A DNA stretch of 46,214 nt from JAAKFL01 sp964629645. GTDB lineage: Bacteria > Chlamydiota > Chlamydiia > Chlamydiales > SLFE01. Positions 24,469 through 32,323 of the stretch are shown here, one piece after another. A program made the position numbers and the translations under genes. Within the stretch, counting starts at the first letter, position 1. Each line of letters begins with the position of its first letter. The notes under the pieces were generated by a model. The model made no database searches, was not told the origin of the DNA, and saw only the letters and a program-made list of their open reading frames with translations. The stretch covers positions 1-46,214 of the forward strand of contig CAZVSU010000008.1 in the NCBI GenBank assembly GCA_964629645.1. The letters run 5' to 3'.

Positions 24469-25623
24469 TTACGACCTCTCTTTATCTTCATACAAAACCC
24501 CGACGACGTAGTTTTTGAACACTCCGGTCGGAATCATTCCCATATGGCAAGCAAAGCTCAAGGGTTCTTCCAAGCGGGTTTTAAGTGTGAAGCGACAGAT
24601 GGCTTCAGATTGATGGGAAAGGGATTGAAGAGCTGTTCTCCACTCTTCCTGTCCCTCCTGAAACAGATGTGAAAACTCTTGAACGAATTTATCAGGCGTC
24701 CACCCCAACATATGTTTTGTCATATCGTTTGCGAAAGTGAGCGCCCCCTCCTTCATCGAATACATGACAATAAGGCACGACGTTTCACTGCGAAAACTTT
24801 CGAAAAGGCGCCTTTGATCCAAAGCGGTGCTGTTGATCGGCAGCTCCCTGAATCGTGAGCTCGTCGTGAATTGATTGGAGGTCAGTTTTTGAGCGACGTT
24901 GATGCATTTCTTAAGTAATGATGACGCGTCCTGAGCACAAAACGTTGAAGGGGTGCGAGGCAGCTCTTTGACCGGGGACGCCTCTTCGTGACTCTTGTTC
25001 CCCTCGCCTGCCTCCTTTACGGAGTCAAAATTTGACAATTTAAGAAGTGTATCGAGATCGTAGCTTAAGTCGCTGACCGAATCTTGCAGCTTTTCGATTT
25101 GATCCTGTTTTCTTTCCATCGCCCCGCGCAGCTCATTGACTGTTTGCGCATACTCGGCGAGGAGTCGGTCTTTCTTTTTGAGCTGCTCTTCCGAGTAGAT
25201 CTGTAACGATTCAAAATCGTGCTGCACTTTTTTAAATTGCGCTTGAAGCGTGTCGAATTCGGTTTTCTTTGAATGCCACTTTTGCTTCGCGTGATCAAGT
25301 TTCGTTTTGAGCTCTTTTTCTCTGATCATGGCTGCTTTCAGAATGTCGGGACTAGGCTCTGACGTTTCTTTTTTCTCTGGAACAGGCGCCGCGGGAATCG
25401 GTTCAGAGCGGATGTCCTGTTGGGACTCCCAAAACAACATACTGACAATCAAAAGGATAGTCCCAATAACGGCAGCGAGAAGGCTACTTGAAAAGAAAAG
25501 CCATCTTTGCGACAGCTCCATAAAATTTAAAGAAAAGATAGTGAATAGAAGAACGGGTGCAAAATAGGCTGCCAATATTGTGACAATAATGGACTGCCGC
25601 AATTTCTCCCGGTTCTCATACAT
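24469..25623 (-). CDS. Inner-membrane coiled-coil protein with C-terminal PAS-like domain
   Basis: A 384-aa protein starting at 25623 on the minus strand. Two transmembrane helices occupy about 11-55 with a short loop. A long charged coiled coil follows at about 85-195 (KELKTKLDHAKQKWHSKKTE). The C-terminal part at about 270-380 looks like a PAS-type sensor fold (ETSCLIVMYSMKEGALTFAN, DMTKHMLGWTPDKFVQEF). The FAN...MLGW...F pattern is typical of PAS N-terminal strands and helices. No kinase, cyclase or GGDEF output domain follows, so if it senses something it must signal through protein contacts. It converges on the YidD-like gene. I cannot match it to a named chlamydial protein. Confidence 0.75.
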   Translation of the reverse strand: MYENREKLRQSIIVTILAAYFAPVLLFTIFSLNFMELSQRWLFFSSSLLAAVIGTILLIVSMLFWESQQDIRSEPIPAAPVPEKKETSEPSPDILKAAMIREKELKTKLDHAKQKWHSKKTEFDTLQAQFKKVQHDFESLQIYSEEQLKKKDRLLAEYAQTVNELRGAMERKQDQIEKLQDSVSDLSYDLDTLLKLSNFDSVKEAGEGNKSHEEASPVKELPRTPSTFCAQDASSLLKKCINVAQKLTSNQFTTSSRFRELPINSTALDQRRLFESFRSETSCLIVMYSMKEGALTFANDMTKHMLGWTPDKFVQEFSHLFQEGQEEWRTALQSLSHQSEAICRFTLKTRLEEPLSFACHMGMIPTGVFKNYVVGVLYEDKERS

Positions 25624-25686
25624 GGTTTTCCGCGGTGAAAAGGATCTACTCTAATAACCCTCAATATAGCAAACATGACCATTCAA

Positions 25687-26406
25687 TTAAAGAAGTCTCA
25701 AAGATAGAGCGATCGAACTGACAGTTAAGTTCGGCTTCCACGGATCCTGGGAGCTGACAGCCCCGATAGAAACGTAAGGGTTCTCCTCGTTGTAACTGAT
25801 CAACCACGAGCTTTCTTCATTTGAAGAGCGGAACTGAACTTCCGCTTTGTACTCCTTGGTTATCAGCTGGATAGAACCTCCGATCGGGCTGAATCTGGGG
25901 CGGATTCCATACGCGAAGCTCTTTTTTAAGGGAATGACAGATCGGCCCGAACTTTCTCTGTCCCAATCCTCTGGGAGCGGCGAAAGGCCCTCAGCCGTTC
26001 GGATATGATCGCGCGAATCAACAAGAAGGTGCGCCTCGCCATCGGGAAGGGACAGATGAAATTGATTCCCGACAAGTGAATCGGTTTCACTCACAACCGA
26101 GTGGTGAACATGTAGCACTTCTTCTTCAAGCCACGCTTGAGATTGTAGCTTAAATTTTTGTCCCTCATGATCTTCCAGCGTTTTTCCTTTCCACGTCTTT
26201 TCTGACGAGAGAAAGGCCACTAGCTTTCCGTCCTGATCTTCCACATCCCAGGGAGCCCGGGCAGATGGAGACCCTAGGCGTGGCCCTAGAAAAAAAGGAG
26301 CTTCGATGAACACACTATCTAAAGCCCCATTTTTGAACCGTGTCAACTGCCACCCATGCTCAAAGGAAAAATGGGCTGACGTTTCATATTCGTTGGATAC
26401 AATCAT
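25687..26406 (-). CDS. Hypothetical protein, possibly galactose-mutarotase-like fold
   Basis: A 239-aa cytoplasmic-looking protein on the minus strand with no signal peptide or membrane segment. It is rich in alternating beta-strand patterns (HGWQLTRFKNGALDSVF, EVLHVHHSVVSETDS). NQFHLSLPDGEAHLLVDS and an internal RPRFSP motif give a vague resemblance to aldose-1-epimerase or bacterial DUF-type mutarotase folds, but I see no catalytic His pair I would trust. It lies 37 bp downstream of the CocE-type hydrolase gene on the same strand and is probably co-transcribed with it. The function is unknown. Confidence 0.65.
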   Translation of the reverse strand: MIVSNEYETSAHFSFEHGWQLTRFKNGALDSVFIEAPFFLGPRLGSPSARAPWDVEDQDGKLVAFLSSEKTWKGKTLEDHEGQKFKLQSQAWLEEEVLHVHHSVVSETDSLVGNQFHLSLPDGEAHLLVDSRDHIRTAEGLSPLPEDWDRESSGRSVIPLKKSFAYGIRPRFSPIGGSIQLITKEYKAEVQFRSSNEESSWLISYNEENPYVSIGAVSSQDPWKPNLTVSSIALSLRLL

Positions 26407-26443
26407 GTTCCCAATTCAAACGAGAAACGGGATAAAGATCAAG

Positions 26444-28063
26444 TTATTCAGCAACGACGGGCAAAACCAGGCGAGAAGGCGTTTCCTTTCCAAAGTAAAG
26501 GGTATTCGTCGCTACCTCGGGTTTTGCATCAGGGAGACCGCCGGTGTTCAGATTCTTTTCAAATTGGGGATAGTTCGAACTCGTGACAGTGACGCGAATT
26601 CTGTGTCCCTTGACGAAAAGCTGACTGGTCGACCAAAGATCAACCTCAACTTCTGCGGGTTGATTGGGTTGGAATCCGGGGACCGTTCTCATAGAGCGAA
26701 TGCCATCGGCAATGAGGACGCTTCTTCCATCCGGATACACATCGGTCAGCCGTACCGCAATATCGGTGTCATTTTTATCGGTTGCGGCCACAATAAACGC
26801 CGTCAGGCGCCCAGTCACCTCGAGGTCTTCTTTAAGCGGCCGGCTTGTGAACACAAGAATATCGGGGCGCGACTCAATCGGCCGTTGATCCTTTGGTCCG
26901 GCTTCCAAAAATAGGTTTCGTCCCCCTATGGTCGGGACGGGGTTGAGGGGGTCGTAGCGGAAGCTGAGATGCGATTGAGCAGGCGGAGACGTTTCCAGTT
27001 CATTTTGTCCTGAAAGGTAAAAGAGCGTATCCTTCGCCGGCACCGGCCACTTTTTAGCCGTTTTCCACTCATTGCCGCGCGCAGAACTTCCATCTAAAGG
27101 CCCCATTACGTAGTAGATCACGGGTGGTATTTTCTGAAGGGCGTTTTGCTGCTCTTTAAGATGATAGTCGAACCAGTTTTTTGGCGATAGGTTAACGGGG
27201 GGCCTCACCCCGTTGTCGGGAATCTTGAAATCGCCAAGCGTCAGATCCCGCGGCCAGTGGTGCGTCCAAGGTCCCATCACCAAAACTTGCCTTCCTTTCG
27301 CGCCTGAGTCTCCTTTTTCCTGCAAAGCGACAAAAGCGTCGATGGTCCCTTGCGAAAAAACGTCGAACCATCCTCCGTAGTGCAAGACAGGAACGGCAAC
27401 TTTATCTGCTTGCGCTGTGCAATCGAGACATTGCCAAAAGGGGCTGCTTTTATCATGATTCAGCGCTGTCCCTAAAATCTTCGGGTCTTTCGCATAGCTG
27501 CCGAGCCATCCTTCGACTTGCTTTTTTTTGAGCACCCCGCCTCTGAACACGGCATGGGAGTAGATATCGGAGGCGGCAAAGCCGATGTACTGCGTTTTAA
27601 GAGCCGTTGGTTTTGTCGGGGCTAGAAGCAGCTGGGTCATACCCATAGCGGAAAAGCCCATCGTCCCGATTTTCCCGTTGCAGTGAGGACTTTTTGCCAG
27701 CCATTCCACAGTGTCATACCCGTCTTGCAAGGGCCCCCATCCATCGGAGAGCCATGGAAAGGTTTTTCCCTCCTTATCAAGGTAGCTGCGCCCATCTTGA
27801 ATGGCCACAACGTAGCCGGCTTCGGTCAAAGGAATGTAGGATTGATAAAAGGCGCGTTTTCCCGAGGGGGTGCGCACCAGAATAAGGGGGCAGGTTTTAG
27901 GATCCTCTTTCGGATAGTAAATATCGGTGGGCAGCTCGAGGCCGTCGCGCATCGGGATATTGACCGTCAGGTCGGGCGCTTTGTCGACTGCCGGCAAAAA
28001 ACCGGCCGCAACAAACAAGACGAAGAGAAAACTCAACACAAAAGTCTGGCGTTTCGAAACCAT
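26444..28063 (-). CDS. Exported CocE/NonD-family (X-Pro dipeptidyl-peptidase S15-like) hydrolase
   Basis: A 539-aa alpha/beta hydrolase. A signal peptide covers about 1-26 (FVLSFLFVLFVAAGFLPA). The S15-type start MRDGLELPTDIYYP is present, with VIQD/DGRSY-like elements. The nucleophile is Ser138 in GTMGFSAMGMTQ. A catalytic His region GPWTHHWPRDL lies after YGGWFDVFSQGT, which probably holds the acid residue. The jelly-roll C-terminal domain characteristic of CocE/NonD proteins follows (EVTGRLTAFIVAATDKNDTD, KGHRIRVTVTSSNYPQFEKN). Family members cleave acyl esters or prolyl peptides; the substrate here is unknown. Export to the periplasm or beyond is predicted. AAAAAAGGA upstream is a plausible Shine-Dalgarno. 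It follows rpsT but is separated from it by a terminator. Confidence 0.9.
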   Translation of the reverse strand: MVSKRQTFVLSFLFVLFVAAGFLPAVDKAPDLTVNIPMRDGLELPTDIYYPKEDPKTCPLILVRTPSGKRAFYQSYIPLTEAGYVVAIQDGRSYLDKEGKTFPWLSDGWGPLQDGYDTVEWLAKSPHCNGKIGTMGFSAMGMTQLLLAPTKPTALKTQYIGFAASDIYSHAVFRGGVLKKKQVEGWLGSYAKDPKILGTALNHDKSSPFWQCLDCTAQADKVAVPVLHYGGWFDVFSQGTIDAFVALQEKGDSGAKGRQVLVMGPWTHHWPRDLTLGDFKIPDNGVRPPVNLSPKNWFDYHLKEQQNALQKIPPVIYYVMGPLDGSSARGNEWKTAKKWPVPAKDTLFYLSGQNELETSPPAQSHLSFRYDPLNPVPTIGGRNLFLEAGPKDQRPIESRPDILVFTSRPLKEDLEVTGRLTAFIVAATDKNDTDIAVRLTDVYPDGRSVLIADGIRSMRTVPGFQPNQPAEVEVDLWSTSQLFVKGHRIRVTVTSSNYPQFEKNLNTGGLPDAKPEVATNTLYFGKETPSRLVLPVVAE

Positions 28064-28086
28064 CGGGAGCTGTCCTTTTTTAAAAG

Positions 28087-28113
28087 AAGGGCCGCATGGA
28101 GAATGCGGCCCTT
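28087..28113 (-). terminator. Rho-independent terminator of rpsT
   Basis: On the minus strand AAGGGCCGCAT pairs perfectly with ATGCGGCCCTT (11 bp) around a 5-base loop, followed by CTTTT. It starts 5 bases after the rpsT stop codon. Confidence 0.8.
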
Positions 28114-28118
28114 GGGTA

Positions 28119-28406
28119 TTAAGAGTGGGAGGCTGCTTTTGCCGTCAAGCGGGATTTTGTCCGGCTTGCCTTATTTTTTTTGTAAAGTCTGTTTTTGACT
28201 GCCTTGTCGAGCAAGCTGTAGACAGTCGAAAGCGATTGGTCTGTTTCCGCTTTATTTTTTGCCTCAATGCTTTTTTCCAATCTGCGGATGGCGGTGCGGA
28301 TCTGTGATTTAAAGGCTTTGTTGATTTTGCGTCTTTTCTCACTTTGGATCATGCGCTTTTCAGCTGTAGGGCGCTTTGCTTTTGCTTTTATTTTATCGTC
28401 TGCCAT
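28119..28406 (-). CDS. rpsT: 30S ribosomal protein S20
   Basis: A 95-aa, strongly basic helical protein. It has the S20 pattern of Lys/Arg-rich helices: AEKRMIQSEKRRKINKAFKS, TAIRRLEKSIEAKNKAE, LSTVYSLLDKAVKNRLYKKN and KASRTKSRLTAK at the C-terminus. S20 binds the 5' and 3'-minor domains of 16S rRNA in the small subunit. The start at 28406 has GAGGAA upstream. It is monocistronic by sequence: a near-consensus promoter lies at 28440-28468 and a strong terminator directly after the stop. Confidence 0.95.
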   Translation of the reverse strand: MADDKIKAKAKRPTAEKRMIQSEKRRKINKAFKSQIRTAIRRLEKSIEAKNKAETDQSLSTVYSLLDKAVKNRLYKKNKASRTKSRLTAKAASHS

Positions 28407-28439
28407 AATTCCTCGTCTATTCTTTCAAAATGAATATGG

Positions 28440-28468
28440 ATTATAGCGAATCCCACCTAAAAGGTCAA
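28440..28468 (-). promoter_or_regulatory. Strong sigma-66/sigma-70 type promoter for rpsT
   Basis: On the minus strand the -35 TTGACC (28463-28468) and a perfect -10 TATAAT (28440-28445) are exactly 17 bp apart. The leader to the rpsT ATG is about 26 bases. This is the best housekeeping promoter match in the window, as expected for a ribosomal protein gene. Confidence 0.8.
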
Positions 28469-28539
28469 AATAATTCCCCCTCTCCTCATAACACAAATTT
28501 GAGTCGCCATCAAACCTTCTTTCTGATAGAATACACGGC

Positions 28540-29337
28540 ATGAAACTGATCGTGACCACCGAAAAATCAGCCTTCGATGCCCTTGCCGCCCTCGCACCGG
28601 GCGCGTCTAAAACCAGCATGCGCTCTTGGCTGGCAAGCGGCCGCGTTTTGCTCAATGGCGCACCGGTTAAAAAGGGAGCGCAGACAGTCACCCCCGGAGA
28701 CACGATTTCACTGACACCCAAGCACAAAGCGGCCACGCTCAAGATTTTGTTTCAAGACGAGCACATTGTGGTCATCGACAAACCGGCCGGCCTTTTGAGC
28801 GTTTCCACTCATTACGAAACAAAAAAAACCGCCCACGCCTATCTGAAAGAGCTCCATCGACCCAATATGGTCTATCCCGTCCACCGCCTCGATCGGGAAA
28901 CCTCCGGAGTGATGCTCTTTGCCCTATCCTCCGAGGCGCGCGACAGACTCAAAGACGTTTTTGAAAAACATGGCATAAAGCGGGAATACGAAGCCATAGT
29001 CGAGGGGCATTTTGACGCGCCCAAAGGGCGTTTGGAAAGCCTGCTTGTCGAAGACGCCAACTACCGCGTCCACTCCCACCCCACCCAAGGCAAAAAGGCC
29101 GTCACCCACTACGAAGTCCTCTCCGAGCGGAAACAGACCAGCCACGTCAAATTCACTTTGGAAACCGGTCGAAAAAATCAGATCCGCGTCCATTGCCAAG
29201 ACGCCGGACACCCTATATTGGGCGATAAAAAATATGGCGGCCGCATGAAAAGCCGCCGCCTTCAGCTCCACGCCGCCCATCTCGCCTTCAAACATCCCAT
29301 CACAGGCAAAAAACTCAACTTCCACTCCCCGTTATAA
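28540..29337 (+). CDS. RluA/RsuA-superfamily pseudouridine synthase (RluA type)
   Basis: A 265-aa enzyme that isomerises uridine to pseudouridine in RNA. An S4-like N-terminal domain at about 15-65 (SKTSMRSWLASGRVLLNGAP, GDTISLTP) precedes the catalytic domain. The active-site motif HRLDRETSGVMLFA contains the catalytic Asp. Other RluA blocks are IVVIDKPAGLLSVSTH and LETGRKNQIRVHCQDAGHPI then GDKKYGG. Whether the target is 23S rRNA or tRNA (RluA, RluC, RluD) cannot be decided from motifs. It diverges from rpsT. No convincing Shine-Dalgarno precedes ATG 28540, and a possible -10 (TAGAAT, 28527-28532) is so close that the mRNA could be leaderless. Confidence 0.92.
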   Translation: MKLIVTTEKSAFDALAALAPGASKTSMRSWLASGRVLLNGAPVKKGAQTVTPGDTISLTPKHKAATLKILFQDEHIVVIDKPAGLLSVSTHYETKKTAHAYLKELHRPNMVYPVHRLDRETSGVMLFALSSEARDRLKDVFEKHGIKREYEAIVEGHFDAPKGRLESLLVEDANYRVHSHPTQGKKAVTHYEVLSERKQTSHVKFTLETGRKNQIRVHCQDAGHPILGDKKYGGRMKSRRLQLHAAHLAFKHPITGKKLNFHSPL

Positions 29338-29361
29338 CATCTTAAAAGAGATGAAATAAAT

Positions 29362-29377
29362 TTGTAGAAAACGAACG
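29362..29377 (+). promoter_or_regulatory. Upstream element shared by the two F-box genes (copy 1)
   Basis: TTGTAGAAAACGAACG lies 15 bases before ATG 29393. A near-identical TTATAGAAAACCAAAC lies 13 bases before the second F-box gene (30649-30664). Its start could serve as a -10 region. The conservation in both sequence and spacing suggests a promoter or leader element kept after the gene duplication. Confidence 0.4.
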
Positions 29378-29392
29378 GATTCCCCGATTTTT

Positions 29393-30343
29393 ATGATTTC
29401 AAATGTCAATAATATTTTTTCTGTCCCCTACCCAGGGATTCCTAAGGAGATTGAAGAGGAGATCATCAACTATCTCGATCCCGCAGACATCATTTCCCTG
29501 AGTCAGACCTCAAAATCCGTGAATCGGTTTGTAGACGAGCGTTACGCGAAAGTCACGCCCGAGCGCAGGTTTAAGAAAAGGTTGAATCGGGCCGTGAGTA
29601 CCCTTAAAAGCGCAATTGAAAAGGGGGAAAAAGAGATTCAAGACCTCGACAACAGATTGAAATCTTGTAAGAAGCGCTATCACTCAAGCGGCAATTGGTC
29701 CAAAAAGCCCGCCAAGTATTTGAGGCAGGTCATTAGCCGCATTGCCAAGGTCGCTTCCGTCATCGTGACGAGGCCGCCAATCCTCCTTTTTTACGGCCTC
29801 GTTCACAAAGCGACAGGATCCCCAGATAACGTCAGAGTCAAAATGAAAAAAGTCATGTCCACCATCCATACGATTTGGAAATATGGATGTGAGTGGAGCG
29901 AAGACGATGCGATCCAAAAACGCGCTCTCAAAGAGATGCGTCAAAGACAACGAAATCTGTCTTGTTTCAAAGACAGTTACGACTGGTTGATGAAGATGAA
30001 GTGGGAGCGGAACCCGATCGTCTTTATCGATCTAAAAGATGAGAGGCCAGTTGAAATTCCCTTCGACATGCTACTTAAAGCGAATGCCTTAATGCATCGT
30101 CTCGTAGTGGGAACAATGTCGAAGCGAGCCCCAAAAACCGGTCGAAACCTTAAGGGCCCTATCCCGAGACTCTCTCGCATTGAAGACAAAAAGATTTTTT
30201 ATTTAACCGACAGCAATGGTTCACTCTACGACGTGTGGATCACCAAAAATGGTGGCCCGCACAGCAAAAAAATCTCTTACACCTACAAAAAAACGGTTTC
30301 GTTGATGAACCCGACCTGGCTGATTGACGGCTTCAGCGTGTAA
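29393..30343 (+). CDS. F-box protein, candidate T3SS effector (copy 1)
   Basis: A 316-aa protein with an N-terminal F-box-like motif at about 14-52: YPGIPKEIEEEIINYLDPAD then IISLSQTSKSVNRFVDE. The LPxEI...I..YL.P.D...LSQ.SK..N....E pattern is the eukaryotic F-box. F-box proteins dock on Skp1 and bring targets to SCF ubiquitin ligases; bacteria have no SCF, so the target would be the amoebal host. A coiled coil spans about 65-95. A hydrophobic stretch at about 118-140 (VASVIVTRPPILLFYGLV) could associate with membranes. The C-terminus (ISYTYKKTVSLMNPTW) is conserved in the downstream paralogue. No signal peptide, so T3SS delivery is likely. Target and secretion are inference. Confidence 0.78.
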   Translation: MISNVNNIFSVPYPGIPKEIEEEIINYLDPADIISLSQTSKSVNRFVDERYAKVTPERRFKKRLNRAVSTLKSAIEKGEKEIQDLDNRLKSCKKRYHSSGNWSKKPAKYLRQVISRIAKVASVIVTRPPILLFYGLVHKATGSPDNVRVKMKKVMSTIHTIWKYGCEWSEDDAIQKRALKEMRQRQRNLSCFKDSYDWLMKMKWERNPIVFIDLKDERPVEIPFDMLLKANALMHRLVVGTMSKRAPKTGRNLKGPIPRLSRIEDKKIFYLTDSNGSLYDVWITKNGGPHSKKISYTYKKTVSLMNPTWLIDGFSV

Positions 30344-30677
30344 ATCGTCTTATTTCGCTGGTATTCGATCCTATGAGGCCGCGGACTCACCGAAGGTTTA
30401 AGGGTGTGTGGGAGCTCTTTGGCCCCCGCTCAGCGATCCGCTTGAAAGAGAAGGAGCTTTCCCACAAGATTTTGGCCTTTTATCGAGAGGCCTGTTAATT
30501 TCTTGTTTAATCCACTATTAATTGAAGAATTTTGGGTGAAAACATTGGGCCGAAACATGGGATGACCTCCAGCTTTAGGGGGTCAAACTTTCCCTGTGCT
30601 TTTAAGCTTTTTCTCCTCTTTATCAAAAATTTAAATCGAATCATTAACTTATAGAAAACCAAACTCACAGAGGTATT
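30344..30677. other. 334-bp intergenic region between the two F-box genes
   Basis: I see no gene here. It contains one long imperfect hairpin: TGTGGGA plus GCTC (30407-30417) against GAGC, a 2-base bulge and TCCCACA (30454-30466). A short T-run follows at 30470. This could terminate the first F-box transcript. The shared element TTATAGAAAACCAAAC at 30649-30664 precedes the second gene, and GAGG lies 5 bases before its ATG. Confidence 0.5.
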
Positions 30678-31727
30678 ATGATTAAAAATACGAATAATTT
30701 GTTTCCAGAATCGAACCTTCCCGTTGAAATTGAGCGCGCTATTATCAGCTACATGGAACCGGCCGACGCCAAAGCTCTGAGCCAGACCTCAAAAGCCGCC
30801 AATCTATTGGTCAACCAAACTTACGAGACATTCACCCCTCGAGAGAAGATGATCAAACGATTAAGTCGGGCTGTCGTAACTCTTAAAAACGTCATTTATA
30901 AGATGGAAAAAATGGACCAAGACCTGGGCGACAGGTTGAATCCCTTAGAAGAGCAATTTAACGCAAACGGCATTTGGTCTAAAAAGCCCGCCACGTTTTT
31001 GATGCAGGTCATAAGACGCATTGCCATGATCGCCTGCATCATCACAAAATCACCCGCCGTTCTTATATGCGGTCTCGCCGCCAGGGCCACAGGCTCTCAA
31101 GATGGGATCATCATGAGGATGAAAAATACCATTTCTGCCATTCAAACTATCTGGAAGTATGGTGGTGAAAGGGGCAAAAAAGATGCGCTGTGGGCCGATT
31201 GGGTCTTCAACAGTCCTAGGTCACCGAAACCAGACCTGATCATAGATCACACTGAACCAGCTCAGCTGGAAGAGATGAAACAGATGCGCGAGAAAAGAGA
31301 ACTTATAAAAAGAACGCTGAGGGAGCTCGAAGGAGATTACAATTGGTTTCAGGAAATGGGCAAGCAAAGTGATAAGGTGTGCTATGTCGATTTGACAGAG
31401 GAAACAACAGGCAATTACTTAGAGCCTGCGAGGAAGCTTGCGAGGTTTTTGAGTGATTCAAATCGATTGGAAAGCGATAAGACAAATTATTTAAACTGGC
31501 GGTGCCCTGTGCGAAGGTGGGATAAACCTTTTTATTGGAGTGCGGTACCGTTTGACCCTTATGAGCAAAACACTCTTTTCTTAGCTGGGTCTTCTCAGGA
31601 TATCTGGATCATCGGAGAGGAAGACAAAGAAAGCCGCGAAATCACTTACAGCTACAAAAAAACGGTCCCGTCATCAGACCCAACTATTTTTATAAACTAT
31701 AAATTGATGCGCTCGCTCAGCGATTAG
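30678..31727 (+). CDS. F-box protein, candidate T3SS effector (copy 2)
   Basis: A 349-aa paralogue of the preceding F-box protein. The F-box spans about 11-48 (NLPVEIERAIISYMEPADAK, ALSQTSKAANLLVNQ). Also shared are a following basic region and coiled coil, KKPATFLMQVIRRIAMIACI with the same hydrophobic stretch (IITKSPAVLICGLAARATGS), and TIWKYGGE. It has an insertion of about 30 residues after that block (PRSPKPDLIIDHTEPAQLEE). The C-terminal ITYSYKKTVPSSDPT matches copy 1. The F-box and both flanking blocks are conserved while the region at about 240-310 diverged, which fits one shared ligase interface and different host targets. Shine-Dalgarno GAGG precedes ATG 30678. Confidence 0.78.
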   Translation: MIKNTNNLFPESNLPVEIERAIISYMEPADAKALSQTSKAANLLVNQTYETFTPREKMIKRLSRAVVTLKNVIYKMEKMDQDLGDRLNPLEEQFNANGIWSKKPATFLMQVIRRIAMIACIITKSPAVLICGLAARATGSQDGIIMRMKNTISAIQTIWKYGGERGKKDALWADWVFNSPRSPKPDLIIDHTEPAQLEEMKQMREKRELIKRTLRELEGDYNWFQEMGKQSDKVCYVDLTEETTGNYLEPARKLARFLSDSNRLESDKTNYLNWRCPVRRWDKPFYWSAVPFDPYEQNTLFLAGSSQDIWIIGEEDKESREITYSYKKTVPSSDPTIFINYKLMRSLSD

Positions 31728-31864
31728 CTGCCCTCGCCCGCCATCTCAAGAGTTTACGCCGGCTGAAGAAGAGCTGTTTTGACGTCAGGGGTCAATTGGC
31801 GCTTTCTCTTTCGCTCTCACGACCCCCATTGCGGAACTATTCGTTCTGTGTCAAAATTTCAGTC

Positions 31865-32323
31865 ATGCATCGGAATCCTTATTGGCTCGGTTTTTTAGCC
31901 ATCGTTTTGATCGCGACCCTTTGGGTGGGAGGCAAAACCACCTACCAGCTTATGCGGACAATGGGGATGTCGGAAATCACGACGCCCGATACGATGACTC
32001 TAAAGATCAAAGAAGTTGCCTCAAACGCTTTCATCCCGGTCGCCGATTATACCTACTCAGTTGACGGAAACCTCTACCGGGGAAAGCAAGAGCTGACCCA
32101 CCTCGACTATATGAGGGAGGCGGCTTTGAAAGACGATCTTCCCACGCTTCTCAACGATAGTAAATGGATCGTCTACTACAATCCCTCCTACCCCGGGACT
32201 TCATCGCTGATCCATGAGATTCCTTATAAGAACATCGCCTACACAGCCATATTGATCGGTCTTTTCGGCTATTTTTTATGGCTCGGAACGATCGCAGGAA
32301 GCGGCCGCTATTCTTCGATGTGA
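31865..32323 (+). CDS. Small membrane protein, DUF3592-like
   Basis: A 152-aa protein with an N-terminal transmembrane helix (WLGFLAIVLIATLWVGG, about 5-21) and another near the C-terminus (AILIGLFGYFLWLGTIAG). Between them lies a periplasmic-sized beta-rich domain with VADYTYSVDGNLYRGKQE and WIVYYNPSYPGTSSL. That YxYxVxGxxYxG...VYYNPxxP pattern is typical of DUF3592 proteins, whose function is not established. I chose ATG 31865. An upstream in-frame start at 31796 would add an unconvincing 23 residues, and neither has a good Shine-Dalgarno. The 3' end overlaps the convergent mcsB gene by 16 bp. Confidence 0.72.
   Translation: MHRNPYWLGFLAIVLIATLWVGGKTTYQLMRTMGMSEITTPDTMTLKIKEVASNAFIPVADYTYSVDGNLYRGKQELTHLDYMREAALKDDLPTLLNDSKWIVYYNPSYPGTSSLIHEIPYKNIAYTAILIGLFGYFLWLGTIAGSGRYSSM

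Noticed and set aside
29338..29353. Small hairpin CATCT/AGATG after the pseudouridine synthase gene as a terminator
   Set aside because: Only 5 A/T-rich base pairs and no T-run.
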